In this document: in pieces, positions 5,725 to 14,465 of the stretch
How the letters are laid out: every line of letters starts with the position of its first letter
How positions within the stretch are numbered: position 1 is the first letter of the stretch
NCBI GenBank assembly: GCA_002728755.1
Contig: PBVT01000114.1
Coordinates: 1-32,349 of the forward strand
Reading direction: 5' to 3'
Source of the DNA: Myxococcales bacterium
GTDB taxonomy: Bacteria > Myxococcota_A > UBA9042 > UBA3505
DNA length: 32,349 nt
Translations under genes and position numbers: made by a program
The notes under the pieces: generated by a model
Databases searched by the model: none
What the model was told of the DNA's origin: nothing
Seen by the model: only the letters and a program-made list of their open reading frames with translations

Positions 5725-8505
5725 TTACTGGATCTCGAGATCCTTTTTCGACTCGTCCAACTCCGCCTCATCGGAGTCAGCGTCCTCGTCCGTGTCATCC
5801 AAATCGGTCTCCGGAGTGGTATCCGGGTCGACAGGATCACTGGGCTTGTCCGGACCGACGGGCTCAATGTCGATATCCGGGTCTACGGGATCGGTCGGCT
5901 CGAGGATCTTCTTACCCGAGCAACGGCAGTCGCTGATGTCGCTGTCCAGGGTAATGACCAGGACACAGCGATCCTTAATGGTAAGGGGGTTGCCGTCATC
6001 ACATTTATTGGGCTTGCACTGGGGGTTGAGCCAGTCACCACAAGGGTGGTGTCCCACCGGGTCCACGATGACGGGTTTCTTACCTACACATTCGCAACTT
6101 GGCTCGTCGGAGACGGCCGTGAATACGAGTTTACAGCGATCCTTCTTGGTGAGGGGATTGCCATCGTCGCATTTGTTGGGAAGGCATTGCGGGTTGAGCC
6201 AATCACCACAGGGGTCTACCGGCTCGACCTCGGCACCCACGCAACGACAGTCTTCGGTGTCACCATCGGGGCTGAGGTAGAGCTTACAACGGTCTCCTAC
6301 AGTGTTGGGGTTACCATCATCACAATGGACTGGCTTGCATTGGGGATTGAAGATATCACCACAGGGGTCCACTGGCTCTGGCTCTTCACCCTGGCATCGG
6401 CAATCGTGGAGATCGCTACCCGGGGTAAAGATGACAACACAACGGTCACCAAGGGTGTTGGGATTACCATCGTCACAGTCGTAGGGCTTGCATTGGGGAT
6501 TGAAGATATCACCACAGGGCTCCACTGGCTCTGGCTCTTCACCCTGGCATTGGCAGTCTACGATGTCGCCATCCACGATGGTCCACTGGCAACGATCGTT
6601 CTGGGTGTAGTCCAGGCCATCGTCACATTCGTAGGGCTTGCATTGGGGATTGAAGATGTCACCACAGGGGTCCACGGGCTCTGGCTCTTCACCCTGACAT
6701 TTGCAGTCTGGGATATCACTAGCCGGACCGAAGAGAAGTACGCACCGATCGCCAACTGTATTGGGGTTGCCATCGTCGCAGGCGTTGGGCTTGCACTCGG
6801 GGTTGAAGATGTCGCCACAGGGGTCGACGGGCTCGGGCTCTTCGCCCTGGCATTGGCAGTCTACGATGTCTCCATCCACGATGGTCCACTGGCAACGATC
6901 GTTCTGGGTGTAGTCCAGGCCGTCATCACATTCGTTGGGCTTGCATTGCGGGTTGAAGATGTCACCACAGGGGTCCACTGGCTCTGGCTCTTTGCCACGA
7001 CATTCACATGCCTCAAGGTCGCCATCGTCACTGAATAGAAGCTCACAGCGATCACCGATCGTGTTGGGGTCACCATCATCACAGTTGTAGGGGTGACAAC
7101 CTGGGTTGAAGAGCTCGCCACAAGGGTGGAAGGGCTCAATGTCCTGACCCTGGCATTCGCAGTCGGTGATATCGCCATCGAGGCCATATACCAGCTCGCA
7201 ACGATCGCCTACCGTACTGGGGTCGCCATCATCACATTCGTTGGGATTGCATTCCGGGTTGAAGAGCTCGCCACAGGGGGTCTCCGGCTCTGGTTCTTCA
7301 CCATGACATTTACAATGTGGGATATCACTCGTTGGAGCAAAGACGACTACACAACGGTCTCCGACCGTATTGGGGTTACCATCGTCACAGGCGTTGGGCT
7401 TGCACTCGGGGTTGAAGATGTCACCGCAGGGTTGGATAGGCTCGGGCTCTTCGCCACGGCATTCGCAGCTCATGATGTCGCCATCTACGACAGTCCACTG
7501 GCAGCGGTCGTTACCGGTTTGGTCAAGGCCATCGTCACAAAGCTTGGGTTTACATTGGGGATTGAGGACGTCGGTACAAGGGTTATCGTCAAGGACGGGC
7601 TCCAAATCAGACGCGATATCCTCTTCGAGAGGTTCGGTGTCGTCATCGGAACCGGCATCTCCGCTTGCGCCACCGGCCATGCCACCGCCACACGCATAGA
7701 CACCATCATCGGACTCGTCAGGATCAACCTCTCCCAGAGCACCGGCCGGTTGAATCTCTTTTTTGACACATTCGCCGTCGAATTCCGTGCCCTGTAGGAT
7801 GGCACCATTCTGGTTGGCGCATCGGCCTACGCATTCCCCTCGGCATTTTTTCTTCGACTTCTTGTATCGACAGGTGTCGGTCTTAACAACGGTGAACTTC
7901 CATTCCGCACCATAGTCGTCTTCACAAGTGTTGTCCGAAAGATCACATTCGCATGTGTACTTGACGCGATCCGGGCCAATGGCTGCCTCAAGGTCGCTAC
8001 CTAGAGCTTCGACCTCAAGATCTTCGGAGTCGCTAGATTCAAGAGTTGGGGCAAGGCTCGTAACGCCAGCAGGTCGGATCTCACGTTTCTCACACTCGCC
8101 ATCGAATTCGCTGCCCTTTTTGACTTTGCCGTTTTGATTCACACAACGGCCAACGCATGATCCGTCAGGATCGCAGTCACCAAGGTCACGAATATAGCGA
8201 CAGGTGGATTTCTTTACCTTCGCCCACTTGTACTCTGCGCCGAAGTCCTGCTCACAGGTGTTGGCGGATAGGTCACAATAACACTCAAATCGAGTAGCTG
8301 CGGTAAATATAAGATCGTGAGATTCAGATTCATCAGATGATTCATAAGACAGAGCAGATTCTTGCGAGGCCATTTCGCCTTCCTCATCAAGACCGTCATA
8401 TTCGCAACCAAGTAGTGTAAATTGGAAAATTAACGCCGCGACCAGAGCAAAACGCGTCCAGCCGCGGAAAATACAGATTTTTGATGTTTGGTGTTTCAAG
8501 TACAT
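5725..8505 (-). CDS. Large Cys-rich tandem-repeat lipoprotein
   Basis: This is 926 residues from the ATG at 8505. AGGAG lies eight bases upstream, and this start places a clean signal peptide ending in lipobox LLGC (Cys34); the frame is open upstream but that part is promoter DNA. Two copies of one Cys module (ECYCDLSANTCE... and TCECDLSDNTCE...) occupy about residues 72-255. Then come eleven repeats of 50-51 residues, each with six Cys and the core PCGDIFNPQCKP-x2-CDDG ... DRC ... DCxCxG. A strongly acidic Asp/Glu/Pro tail closes the protein from about residue 865. Six Cys per unit predicts three disulfides per repeat in the periplasm or at the surface. The repeat family is not one I can name; CDDGxPxT resembles Cys-rich repeats in myxobacterial and Dictyostelium surface proteins. 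A near-perfect sigma54 promoter and a terminator bracket it as a single-gene unit. Confidence 0.85.
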   Translation of the reverse strand: MYLKHQTSKICIFRGWTRFALVAALIFQFTLLGCEYDGLDEEGEMASQESALSYESSDESESHDLIFTAATRFECYCDLSANTCEQDFGAEYKWAKVKKSTCRYIRDLGDCDPDGSCVGRCVNQNGKVKKGSEFDGECEKREIRPAGVTSLAPTLESSDSEDLEVEALGSDLEAAIGPDRVKYTCECDLSDNTCEDDYGAEWKFTVVKTDTCRYKKSKKKCRGECVGRCANQNGAILQGTEFDGECVKKEIQPAGALGEVDPDESDDGVYACGGGMAGGASGDAGSDDDTEPLEEDIASDLEPVLDDNPCTDVLNPQCKPKLCDDGLDQTGNDRCQWTVVDGDIMSCECRGEEPEPIQPCGDIFNPECKPNACDDGNPNTVGDRCVVVFAPTSDIPHCKCHGEEPEPETPCGELFNPECNPNECDDGDPSTVGDRCELVYGLDGDITDCECQGQDIEPFHPCGELFNPGCHPYNCDDGDPNTIGDRCELLFSDDGDLEACECRGKEPEPVDPCGDIFNPQCKPNECDDGLDYTQNDRCQWTIVDGDIVDCQCQGEEPEPVDPCGDIFNPECKPNACDDGNPNTVGDRCVLLFGPASDIPDCKCQGEEPEPVDPCGDIFNPQCKPYECDDGLDYTQNDRCQWTIVDGDIVDCQCQGEEPEPVEPCGDIFNPQCKPYDCDDGNPNTLGDRCVVIFTPGSDLHDCRCQGEEPEPVDPCGDIFNPQCKPVHCDDGNPNTVGDRCKLYLSPDGDTEDCRCVGAEVEPVDPCGDWLNPQCLPNKCDDGNPLTKKDRCKLVFTAVSDEPSCECVGKKPVIVDPVGHHPCGDWLNPQCKPNKCDDGNPLTIKDRCVLVITLDSDISDCRCSGKKILEPTDPVDPDIDIEPVGPDKPSDPVDPDTTPETDLDDTDEDADSDEAELDESKKDLEIQ
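5912..7590 (-). repeat. Eleven ~150-bp repeats with a ~300-bp higher-order unit
   Basis: Repeats alternate between type A (core CDDGLDYTQNDRCQW) and type B (core CDDGNPNTVGDRC). The order in the protein is A-like, B, two variants, A, B, A, B, then three variants. The type A copies at about 6540-6690 and 6840-6990 are nearly identical in DNA, 300 bp apart. This indicates duplication of A-B pairs, or gene conversion, rather than simple single-unit expansion. Confidence 0.8.
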
Positions 8506-8542
8506 AAGAAAAACTCCTAAGCAGATTATGTCTCCCCCTAGG

Positions 8543-8558
8543 AGCAAGGGCTGTGCCA
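8543..8558 (-). promoter_or_regulatory. Sigma54 (-24/-12) promoter of the Cys-rich lipoprotein gene
   Basis: The minus strand reads TGGCAC (8553-8558), five bases, then TTGCT (8543-8547). This is an essentially exact match to consensus TGGCAC-N5-TTGCW. Transcription should begin near 8532, giving a leader of about 27 bases that contains the AGGAG ribosome site before the ATG at 8505. Sigma54 promoters need an ATP-driven activator, and the divergent gene starting at 8754/8820 encodes one. Confidence 0.8.
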
Positions 8559-8635
8559 GCTCAACAAACACGCCGTAAGTCACTGTTTTATTTACACTTC
8601 CACGCCAAACACCATTCCATCCCTGGTTTGGAATC

Positions 8636-8674
8636 GTCCCATCTGCCCTTCCCTGTCCCGGGACACCTGGGACA
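8636..8674. promoter_or_regulatory. GTCCC/GGGAC palindrome cluster, candidate activator site
   Basis: The segment holds GTCCC (8636-8640), the perfect 12-bp palindrome TGTCCCGGGACA (8654-8665) and another GGGACA (8669-8674). It sits roughly 85-120 bases upstream of the sigma54 promoter at 8543-8558, the usual place for enhancer-type activator binding. It also lies upstream of the activator gene itself, so autoregulation is possible. The rest of the 8506-8819 gap shows no gene; a second palindrome, CCTGGCCAGG, lies near 8685-8694. Confidence 0.5.
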
Positions 8675-8819
8675 CTTTCACTCCCCTGGCCAGGCCACCA
8701 TCTATATGGCGTAGAAAAGGTCAGGCAACGTAGCCCTTGATCCCCCAAACCAGATGTTGGGTCTGGAGAAAAAGGTTCGATTTGCTCGAAAGGTGGTTTT
8801 GGGGCTAGCATCGGGCCCA

Positions 8820-10196
8820 ATGGATCCAACCCTCACAGATTTTCCCGGCCGCAAGGACGGTCTCAACCAGGGCGTACAATTCATCCTGCGAATTGTAGAC
8901 TCCCCCCTGCAGAGTCTTGTGGACTTTCGTATGCCTGTACATGGCCCGGTAGTCCTGGGACGTGCACCGGAAGGGGGTGTCGCTCTGCCCATCACCGATC
9001 CCCGGATCAGTGGTACCCACGCTCGGATCGAACCAGGCGGTGAGGACCATGTCGTCGTCACAGACTGTGGCAGTAAGAATGGGACCTTCGTAAACGGGCT
9101 CCAAATCGAACAGGCCAAAGTAAAGCTGAACGATATGGTGCGCGTTGGGAGCACCCTTCTAGTTCTGAGCCGCATGACCAATGCCGTAGCGTGTGAAGAG
9201 CCCAACCACTCGGTGATAGGAGACGGCCCCGACTTTCGTGAATTATGCGCCCATGTGAGCACGGGGGCCCGTTCGAATCTGCCCATTCTACTCCTCGGAG
9301 AGACCGGTACGGGAAAAGAAGTCTTCGCCAATATGGTGCACCGGAAAGGGGGACAGGGTGGCAACTTTGTACCCGTAAACTGCGCCGCCATTCCGAAGGA
9401 CCTTGTGGATTCCAGTCTCTTCGGTCACGAAAAAGGGGCCTTTACCGGAGCCACCGAAAAACGACCCGGCTTCTTCCGAGAGGCCCATCTGGGCACCCTA
9501 TTCCTGGACGAAATCGGAGACCTTCCCCTCGAGGTACAGCCACGATTGTTGCGAGCCATTGAGCAGGGAGAGGTGATGAGCGTCGGGTCGTCACGACCAA
9601 CACGTGTCGAGACGCGCCTTGTGGCGGCTACCAATGTGGATCTCGAAGGCGCAATGGGAGACGGTACATTTCGAGCCGACCTCTTCGCCAGACTCACAGG
9701 ATGGACCGTAGAACCCAGCCCCTTGCGCTCTCGACGCGAAGATATTCTTCGACTGGGACGCTTCTTTCTAGGACGGCGCCCCGACGAAGCCGCCTATGGT
9801 GAGCCTCTCTGGGATGCGGACCTGGCGGAAGCCCTGGTGATCTACCCCTGGCCCTACAATATTCGGGAGCTGCGCCAGGTCATGGAGCAGCTATTGGCAA
9901 CCCGCACGGGCTCCCTCTACACCCTGGACGACGCGCCAGAGAAGATCGCAGACGCCTTTCGGCGCTCTCGCAACGGGCTCGATCCCGCACCGACACCGAC
10001 CGTAAAGACCTCGGCGCCAGCCGCGGCAGATGAAAGCACGGTCGCGGCACGCCCACGAACTCCGGATCGTGAGGCCCTGCTTCTTGCCCTGGAACAAAAC
10101 GACTATAACGTAAGCGCCGTAGGGCGCCTGTTTCAAAGGGACAGGAAACAGGTCTACCGCTGGATGCGACGTCATAATATCGAACCCAAAGACTGA
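8820..10196 (+). CDS. FHA-domain sigma54-dependent transcriptional activator
   Basis: I prefer the ATG at 8820 (458 residues). An in-frame ATG at 8754 would add 22 residues of codon use unlike the rest, and neither start has a strong ribosome site. An FHA domain spans about residues 44-100 (VVLGRAPEGG, RISGTHARI, GSKNGTFVNG) and should bind a phosphothreonine partner. The AAA+ domain has Walker A GETGTGKE (~160-167), the sigma54-contact loop GAFTGA (~206-211) and Walker B LFLDEIGD (~227-234). A Fis-type helix-turn-helix ends the protein (DYNVSAVGRLFQRDRKQVYRWM). There is no receiver domain, so input is probably Ser/Thr kinase signalling, as for FHA activators of myxobacteria. The divergent sigma54 promoter at 8543-8558 is its likely target. 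The hydrolase gene follows after six bases. Confidence 0.92.
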   Translation: MDPTLTDFPGRKDGLNQGVQFILRIVDSPLQSLVDFRMPVHGPVVLGRAPEGGVALPITDPRISGTHARIEPGGEDHVVVTDCGSKNGTFVNGLQIEQAKVKLNDMVRVGSTLLVLSRMTNAVACEEPNHSVIGDGPDFRELCAHVSTGARSNLPILLLGETGTGKEVFANMVHRKGGQGGNFVPVNCAAIPKDLVDSSLFGHEKGAFTGATEKRPGFFREAHLGTLFLDEIGDLPLEVQPRLLRAIEQGEVMSVGSSRPTRVETRLVAATNVDLEGAMGDGTFRADLFARLTGWTVEPSPLRSRREDILRLGRFFLGRRPDEAAYGEPLWDADLAEALVIYPWPYNIRELRQVMEQLLATRTGSLYTLDDAPEKIADAFRRSRNGLDPAPTPTVKTSAPAAADESTVAARPRTPDREALLLALEQNDYNVSAVGRLFQRDRKQVYRWMRRHNIEPKD

Positions 10197-10202
10197 ACTA
10201 CC

Positions 10203-11093
10203 GTGCACCCACTACACACCGCACAGATCAAGGTTGGTAAGCAACAATACTGGGCTCTTCAGGCCTCGGCACGTCTTATCACCGGCATGCACGCCGAAGA
10301 GATCGAGGTGGACGGGCTGCGCGTTCCCTATCTGCAGGGTGGCAATGGCCCCCCCGTGCTTCTGGTGCATGGCTTCAATTCCGACAAGGAATCGTGGTTA
10401 CTCACGGCCGGAGTGCTGAAGCGCCATTATCGATTGATCATCCCCGACCTTCCCGGCTATGGAGAAGCCAGCCTCATCCCCAGAGAAGAGGCCGGCGCGA
10501 GTCTCCAGGCCGAGCGACTGGGAAAGTTTTTAGACGCATTGAAGATCAAGGCCGCCCATGTTGTAGGCCATTCCATGGGAGGCGGTATCTCTCTTCGACT
10601 CGCCTACGATGCGCCCCATCGCGTTCGGACATTAAGCCTCCTCTGCTCACCCAGCCCGACCCATTACGAGAGCCCTTTCACCAAGGCGCTGAAGAGCGGC
10701 CATAACCTGCTCCTGCCTCGAACATCGTCGGAATATGATCAATTACTGAAGCTCGGCTTTGAGAAGAAGCCCTACTTCCCTTCCACGATCTGGGCCTATC
10801 TCGCGGACCGTACCATTCAGAAGTCGGAAGTTCTGACCGAGCTCTTTCACGGTTGGATTGACGGCTATAAGAACCAGCAACTACCCAACGATCTGGAAAC
10901 TCTACAGGTGCCCACCCATGTACTCCATGGAGAGGCGGACCGAATCATCGCCCTGGACAGCAGCCGCGAATTAGCCCAACGGATTCCCAAGGCCGCGTTT
11001 ACCATGATTCGGAATGTGGGCCATATGCCCCAGGTGGAGCGGCCCAGAAAAACCGGAAAGGCTCTGCTGAGCTATTTACGGAACCGTCACTGA
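10203..11093 (+). CDS. Alpha/beta hydrolase
   Basis: This is 296 residues from a GTG at 10203, six bases after the activator stop, suggesting coupling. An ATG at 10287 (MHAEEIEVDG) is an alternative start that keeps the whole fold. The lid-and-core pattern is typical of the MhpC/esterase group: VLLVHGFNSDKESW (oxyanion region), nucleophile elbow VVGHSMGGG with Ser124, acid Asp246 in HGEADRII, and His274 in VGHMPQVERP. All three catalytic residues are present. The substrate is unknown. No signal peptide is apparent, so it is probably cytoplasmic. It ends two bases before the stop of the convergent radical SAM gene. Sharing an operon with the sigma54 activator does not by itself indicate a role. 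Confidence 0.85.
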   Translation: MHPLHTAQIKVGKQQYWALQASARLITGMHAEEIEVDGLRVPYLQGGNGPPVLLVHGFNSDKESWLLTAGVLKRHYRLIIPDLPGYGEASLIPREEAGASLQAERLGKFLDALKIKAAHVVGHSMGGGISLRLAYDAPHRVRTLSLLCSPSPTHYESPFTKALKSGHNLLLPRTSSEYDQLLKLGFEKKPYFPSTIWAYLADRTIQKSEVLTELFHGWIDGYKNQQLPNDLETLQVPTHVLHGEADRIIALDSSRELAQRIPKAAFTMIRNVGHMPQVERPRKTGKALLSYLRNRH

Positions 11094-11095
11094 GG

Positions 11096-13261
11096 TTAGC
11101 GCCAGGGCAGCAGGGTAAACACCTCTTCCGCCAGCCGCTTTTCGCTATACCGGGCCATCCCATCGAAGGCCTGAAAGAGGACCCGGTTCTTGCGCTCGTA
11201 CTGCTCCGCGACCTCGCGGCATTCGGCCACCAGGTCACTAAGAAGAGCCGGATCTTTATAGGGGCTGAATCCGCCCAGATCACCGGTCATCGGCTCCAGG
11301 ACCGGGTGGGCGCCGCTCTCATCCACCACCTGGGCAAAGCCCATCAATCCACCCATCACCTGGGTGCTCAACACACAGCTCAGAGTTAGCCGAAGGGGGT
11401 GTTCGGGCCTGGCATTCAGCTCCGCCAACGCTTCGATGGTGTCCATCAGCCGAGGCCAGAACTGCTTTCCTGTCATACGCTCATGGGTTTCCGCCGACCC
11501 GGCGTTGAGGGAGATGCGGAAGTTACTCCATTGCACCGCCTCATGTTTCTTCAACCATTTACGGGATACGAGGGTTCCGTTGGTGGTCAACGAGACCTGC
11601 ATCGCCGGATATCCCGTAATGGCGATATGCTCGAGGAGCTTCAAGAAGTTCGGGCTCATCAGGGGTTCGCCGGGACCGACCACGGATAAATGTATGAGGG
11701 TGGGTAATAGATCAATGACCTGCTCCAGGCGCCGATCGCTCAGCTCCCCAAAGGTTCCCTGGGGCCCATCACAGAAGCCACAGGAGATATTGCAATGGGA
11801 CGCCACGCCCAGGGATAGGTCGAGAGGCTTGGCCGTGAGAATAGGCTTACCACTATTCACTTCTTCGAGGAGCAGATTCCGATTGGCAACGATGGCGGGT
11901 GTCAGCTCCGAATCCGGGCGGACCAGGAGTTGGCGACCACGTTTCTCGGCGACACCGAGCAAGACCCGGCACATAGAACGGCATCGCTCGCTGGGACCAC
12001 CCCCCAACATCTGCTTACGCATCAGGCGATGGAGGGGTCCATTCCACATATCGTCGAGGGACCAGTCCTCGTTCTCCACATTAAAGTAGTTCACCCCATA
12101 CTGCTCTTCCGATTGGCGATTGATCTCTTCGTACTTCGGCATCGGGACTTCCATCACCTGGGCCTCGTCTGCGTCCTCGAAGCTGGTATGAACCCAGGAC
12201 TGCGCACAGGGCACAGGGCGATGTTTCAATTCATTGATCGCGATGCTGGTGAAGGGCGCAAAGCAGACCAGATCAAGAAGATCCAGCTTGCTATCCTTCG
12301 CCGGTAGTTCTCCAGGGTTGCGTCCAATCACATGGCGCGAACCATATTCTAGAAACTCCGCGGGTGCGTCTTCTCCAAGTGGAGTCATATTCTCGGCAGG
12401 TGCCTCTTCATCCTCCAGGAACCAGGCACAGTATTTCTTCCAGAGGCATGATTCACAGGCGTCAGGTCGCACATAGGTCTTGGGATCGCGAGTTCGTCCG
12501 GACACAGGAAAGAGTCCAGGACGAAGGGCTTCGGTGGGTATCATGCAGGGGGCGTATCCCCGGGCCTCGTCGATGCGGAGATCGGCCCCAAGATCCATGG
12601 GAAGGCGGGCTAGAGACTGACCCAACGCGGGCAGCTCCGCCCAGAGCCATTTTCCTTCGGCACGATCATCTCGTACGGGCATACGCTTCAGGATAAGAGG
12701 AACGCGGCCACCAAAACCGTCCGCCAGAGAGAGTATAGTCTGAGGCAGGATCTCGACCGTTGCACGATTGACCGGAATCACGAGGGCCACCGGGATCGAA
12801 CAGGCCAGGGCCGCTTCGATCGCTTCGAAACAGATTGGATCACCACTTGGTACCACCAGGCGTAGCGCCGATGGAGCGATGGATTGCACACGGGCGACCA
12901 CATCGGGTTCAAGAAAGCTGGTAACCGGCCCCTCCAGCTCGATCTCCGCCTTGGGGGCTTCACGAACCCAGTCGGACCATCTCGCAAGATCGCCGTACTT
13001 GAAGGGATCGCCTCCCATGAATCGGACACGTGCCGCTTCGGTTCCAAAGCGAGATTTCGAATCGCCCGATGGCATCGGCTCGTCTAGATCTCGACGTCCA
13101 CCGTGAAGATCCCAGGGCCAATCCACGTCGGATCGGTAGGTAATGAATAGGGGATGGAGCGGTATGCGTTCCCGGTTCCGAACATAGGCGTTCGACGAAC
13201 GCCGTTTTCCAAGCAGAGATCCAAATCCGGACTGCGAATTATGTGATGCTGACTCGTCCAC
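11096..13261 (-). CDS. Two-module radical SAM protein, N-terminal module eroded
   Basis: This is 721 residues from a GTG at 13261; no better start is visible. The C-terminal module (about 478-721) is an intact radical SAM core: CNISCGFC with Cys490, 494 and 497, then GPGEP near 529-533 and TTNGTL near 559-564. The N-terminal module (about 35-250) looks like a radical SAM barrel that lost its cluster: VRFMGGDPFKYGDL resembles the GGEP strand, but no CxxxCxxC precedes it. Cys269, 272 and 278 (CESCLWKKYC) and then Cys352, 427 and 431 around DDMWNGPLHRLMR look like SPASM-type auxiliary-cluster segments. These sit before, not after, the intact core. The substrate is unknown. The gene is convergent with the hydrolase and divergent from the barrel genes. 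Confidence 0.85.
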   Translation of the reverse strand: MDESASHNSQSGFGSLLGKRRSSNAYVRNRERIPLHPLFITYRSDVDWPWDLHGGRRDLDEPMPSGDSKSRFGTEAARVRFMGGDPFKYGDLARWSDWVREAPKAEIELEGPVTSFLEPDVVARVQSIAPSALRLVVPSGDPICFEAIEAALACSIPVALVIPVNRATVEILPQTILSLADGFGGRVPLILKRMPVRDDRAEGKWLWAELPALGQSLARLPMDLGADLRIDEARGYAPCMIPTEALRPGLFPVSGRTRDPKTYVRPDACESCLWKKYCAWFLEDEEAPAENMTPLGEDAPAEFLEYGSRHVIGRNPGELPAKDSKLDLLDLVCFAPFTSIAINELKHRPVPCAQSWVHTSFEDADEAQVMEVPMPKYEEINRQSEEQYGVNYFNVENEDWSLDDMWNGPLHRLMRKQMLGGGPSERCRSMCRVLLGVAEKRGRQLLVRPDSELTPAIVANRNLLLEEVNSGKPILTAKPLDLSLGVASHCNISCGFCDGPQGTFGELSDRRLEQVIDLLPTLIHLSVVGPGEPLMSPNFLKLLEHIAITGYPAMQVSLTTNGTLVSRKWLKKHEAVQWSNFRISLNAGSAETHERMTGKQFWPRLMDTIEALAELNARPEHPLRLTLSCVLSTQVMGGLMGFAQVVDESGAHPVLEPMTGDLGGFSPYKDPALLSDLVAECREVAEQYERKNRVLFQAFDGMARYSEKRLAEEVFTLLPWR

Positions 13262-13307
13262 GCACTATAAACCTTTCCATACGGCCTAATTCAGGCTAGC
13301 TGTGCCC

Positions 13308-13344
13308 TGGTTTGGGTGTCAAGAAACACACCCATTCAAAACCA
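13308..13344. repeat. Interrupted inverted repeat in a divergent promoter region
   Basis: GGGTGT (13314-13319) pairs with ACACCC (13328-13333) around an 8-base loop. The outer arms TGGTTT (13308-13313) and AAACCA (13339-13344) extend the symmetry with a 5-base bulge on one side. It lies between the radical SAM gene (start 13261, minus) and the promoter at 13364. No T tract follows, so an operator is more likely than a terminator. Confidence 0.4.
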
Positions 13345-13363
13345 GTGCCCGCATCTCTGACGT

Positions 13364-13392
13364 TTGACCCAGAGCCACGTACAAATCATACT
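13364..13392 (+). promoter_or_regulatory. Sigma70-type promoter for the tandem barrel genes
   Basis: TTGACC (13364-13369), a 17-base spacer and CATACT (13387-13392) make a good -35/-10 pair. Transcription should start near 13399, about 23 bases before the ATG at 13422, with GGGAGG as ribosome site in between. Confidence 0.6.
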
Positions 13393-13421
13393 GTCGGGCG
13401 TACTACTCTTGGGAGGATTGC

Positions 13422-14399
13422 ATGAAGATGCATCGTAAAGCAGGCCTGGTTCTTTTTGGTTCCCTACTCTTTATTGGTCTATTCATGGGGACAGCTCTAG
13501 CCGCAGAGAGCACAGAGAAAACTGCCGCTCCCACACTGGAGACGATCGTCCTGGTCGATGGTTCTACCATCACCGGTATTGTGACCACCGAAGACGGTGA
13601 GGCCGTCAACATTCGGCTGGTAGACGGGACCACCCGCAGTATCCATAAATCCTTCATCGCCAGCCGTAAAGAGACCAAGAAAGTGAAAGTCGTACGAGGG
13701 CAGGTCTGGGGACGGAACCCTATGCGTACGAAATACTTTTTTACCCCATCGGCCATTCCCCTACGCAAGGGCGAAGGATACCTCTCTCTGAAACAACTCA
13801 CCATATTGGAAGGCGCCTTTGGGGTAACCGATAACCTGGCCCTCGATCTGGGTAGCTTCCTACCCGGTGTGTTCATGGGCAAAGATAGCGCCAACGTCAT
13901 CCTGGGAGTAAAGTACGCCCGAAAGGTCGCTCCTAAAGTTCATATTGGGGGCGGTGTTATGGGCATCGTACTTCCTTGGCAAGGAGCCCTTGCCACACCG
14001 ATGATCGGTATAACCTATGGACAGGAGACCGGCGACACCCAGTTTACTCTGGGCGTTGGGAAACCATTTGCCTATAATTTCGATAAACAAGACGGCGCCA
14101 GCGCCGATCTTGTCATCAATCTCTCGACCATGATCCGTGTTAGCAGTGCCGGAGCCATCGTCTTCGAAAACTGGTTCTTCCCTGGCACACCCGGACTCTG
14201 TGTCGATGAGGAACCCGGTACGGATGGAGCTGGAGGAGACCTAGTCTGTGATGAAAGCGGCTGGGGTATGCTGAGCCTACACGTCATCGGTTTTCGAAAG
14301 ATCAACAAGAACTCCTCCTGGGATCTGGGAGCCATCTATATCGGCGGTTTACCCACCCCCCTACCCTGGTTTGAGTACACCTGGTATCTGGGCGACTAA
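13422..14399 (+). CDS. Exported probable beta-barrel protein with small N-terminal domain
   Basis: This is 325 residues; the ATG at 13422 is preceded by GGGAGG at good spacing. A signal peptide of about 27 residues ends at ALA-AES. Residues about 39-85 form a small beta-rich module (VLVDGSTITGIVTTEDGE... VDGTTRSIHKSFI) that looks Sm-like or SH3-like. The remaining ~230 residues alternate hydrophobic and polar strands with Gly and aromatic residues (LAIGxxLPGVFMGKD, GITYGQETGDTQF) and end in an aromatic-rich strand, as in outer-membrane barrels. The location is inferred and the function unknown. A paralogue follows 66 bases downstream with the same layout. Confidence 0.8.
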   Translation: MKMHRKAGLVLFGSLLFIGLFMGTALAAESTEKTAAPTLETIVLVDGSTITGIVTTEDGEAVNIRLVDGTTRSIHKSFIASRKETKKVKVVRGQVWGRNPMRTKYFFTPSAIPLRKGEGYLSLKQLTILEGAFGVTDNLALDLGSFLPGVFMGKDSANVILGVKYARKVAPKVHIGGGVMGIVLPWQGALATPMIGITYGQETGDTQFTLGVGKPFAYNFDKQDGASADLVINLSTMIRVSSAGAIVFENWFFPGTPGLCVDEEPGTDGAGGDLVCDESGWGMLSLHVIGFRKINKNSSWDLGAIYIGGLPTPLPWFEYTWYLGD

Positions 14400-14465
14400 C
14401 AACAACTCGACGAGTGACATTTCTTTCGGTATGTAGGCCCCGCACAAACTATGTTGGAGTCTATT

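Noticed and set aside
6046..7038. Long plus-strand frame with hydrophobic Val/Leu/Gly repeats opposite the Cys-rich lipoprotein
   Set aside because: The apparent repeats mirror the minus-strand repeat units; the minus frame has lipobox, ribosome site, promoter and terminator.
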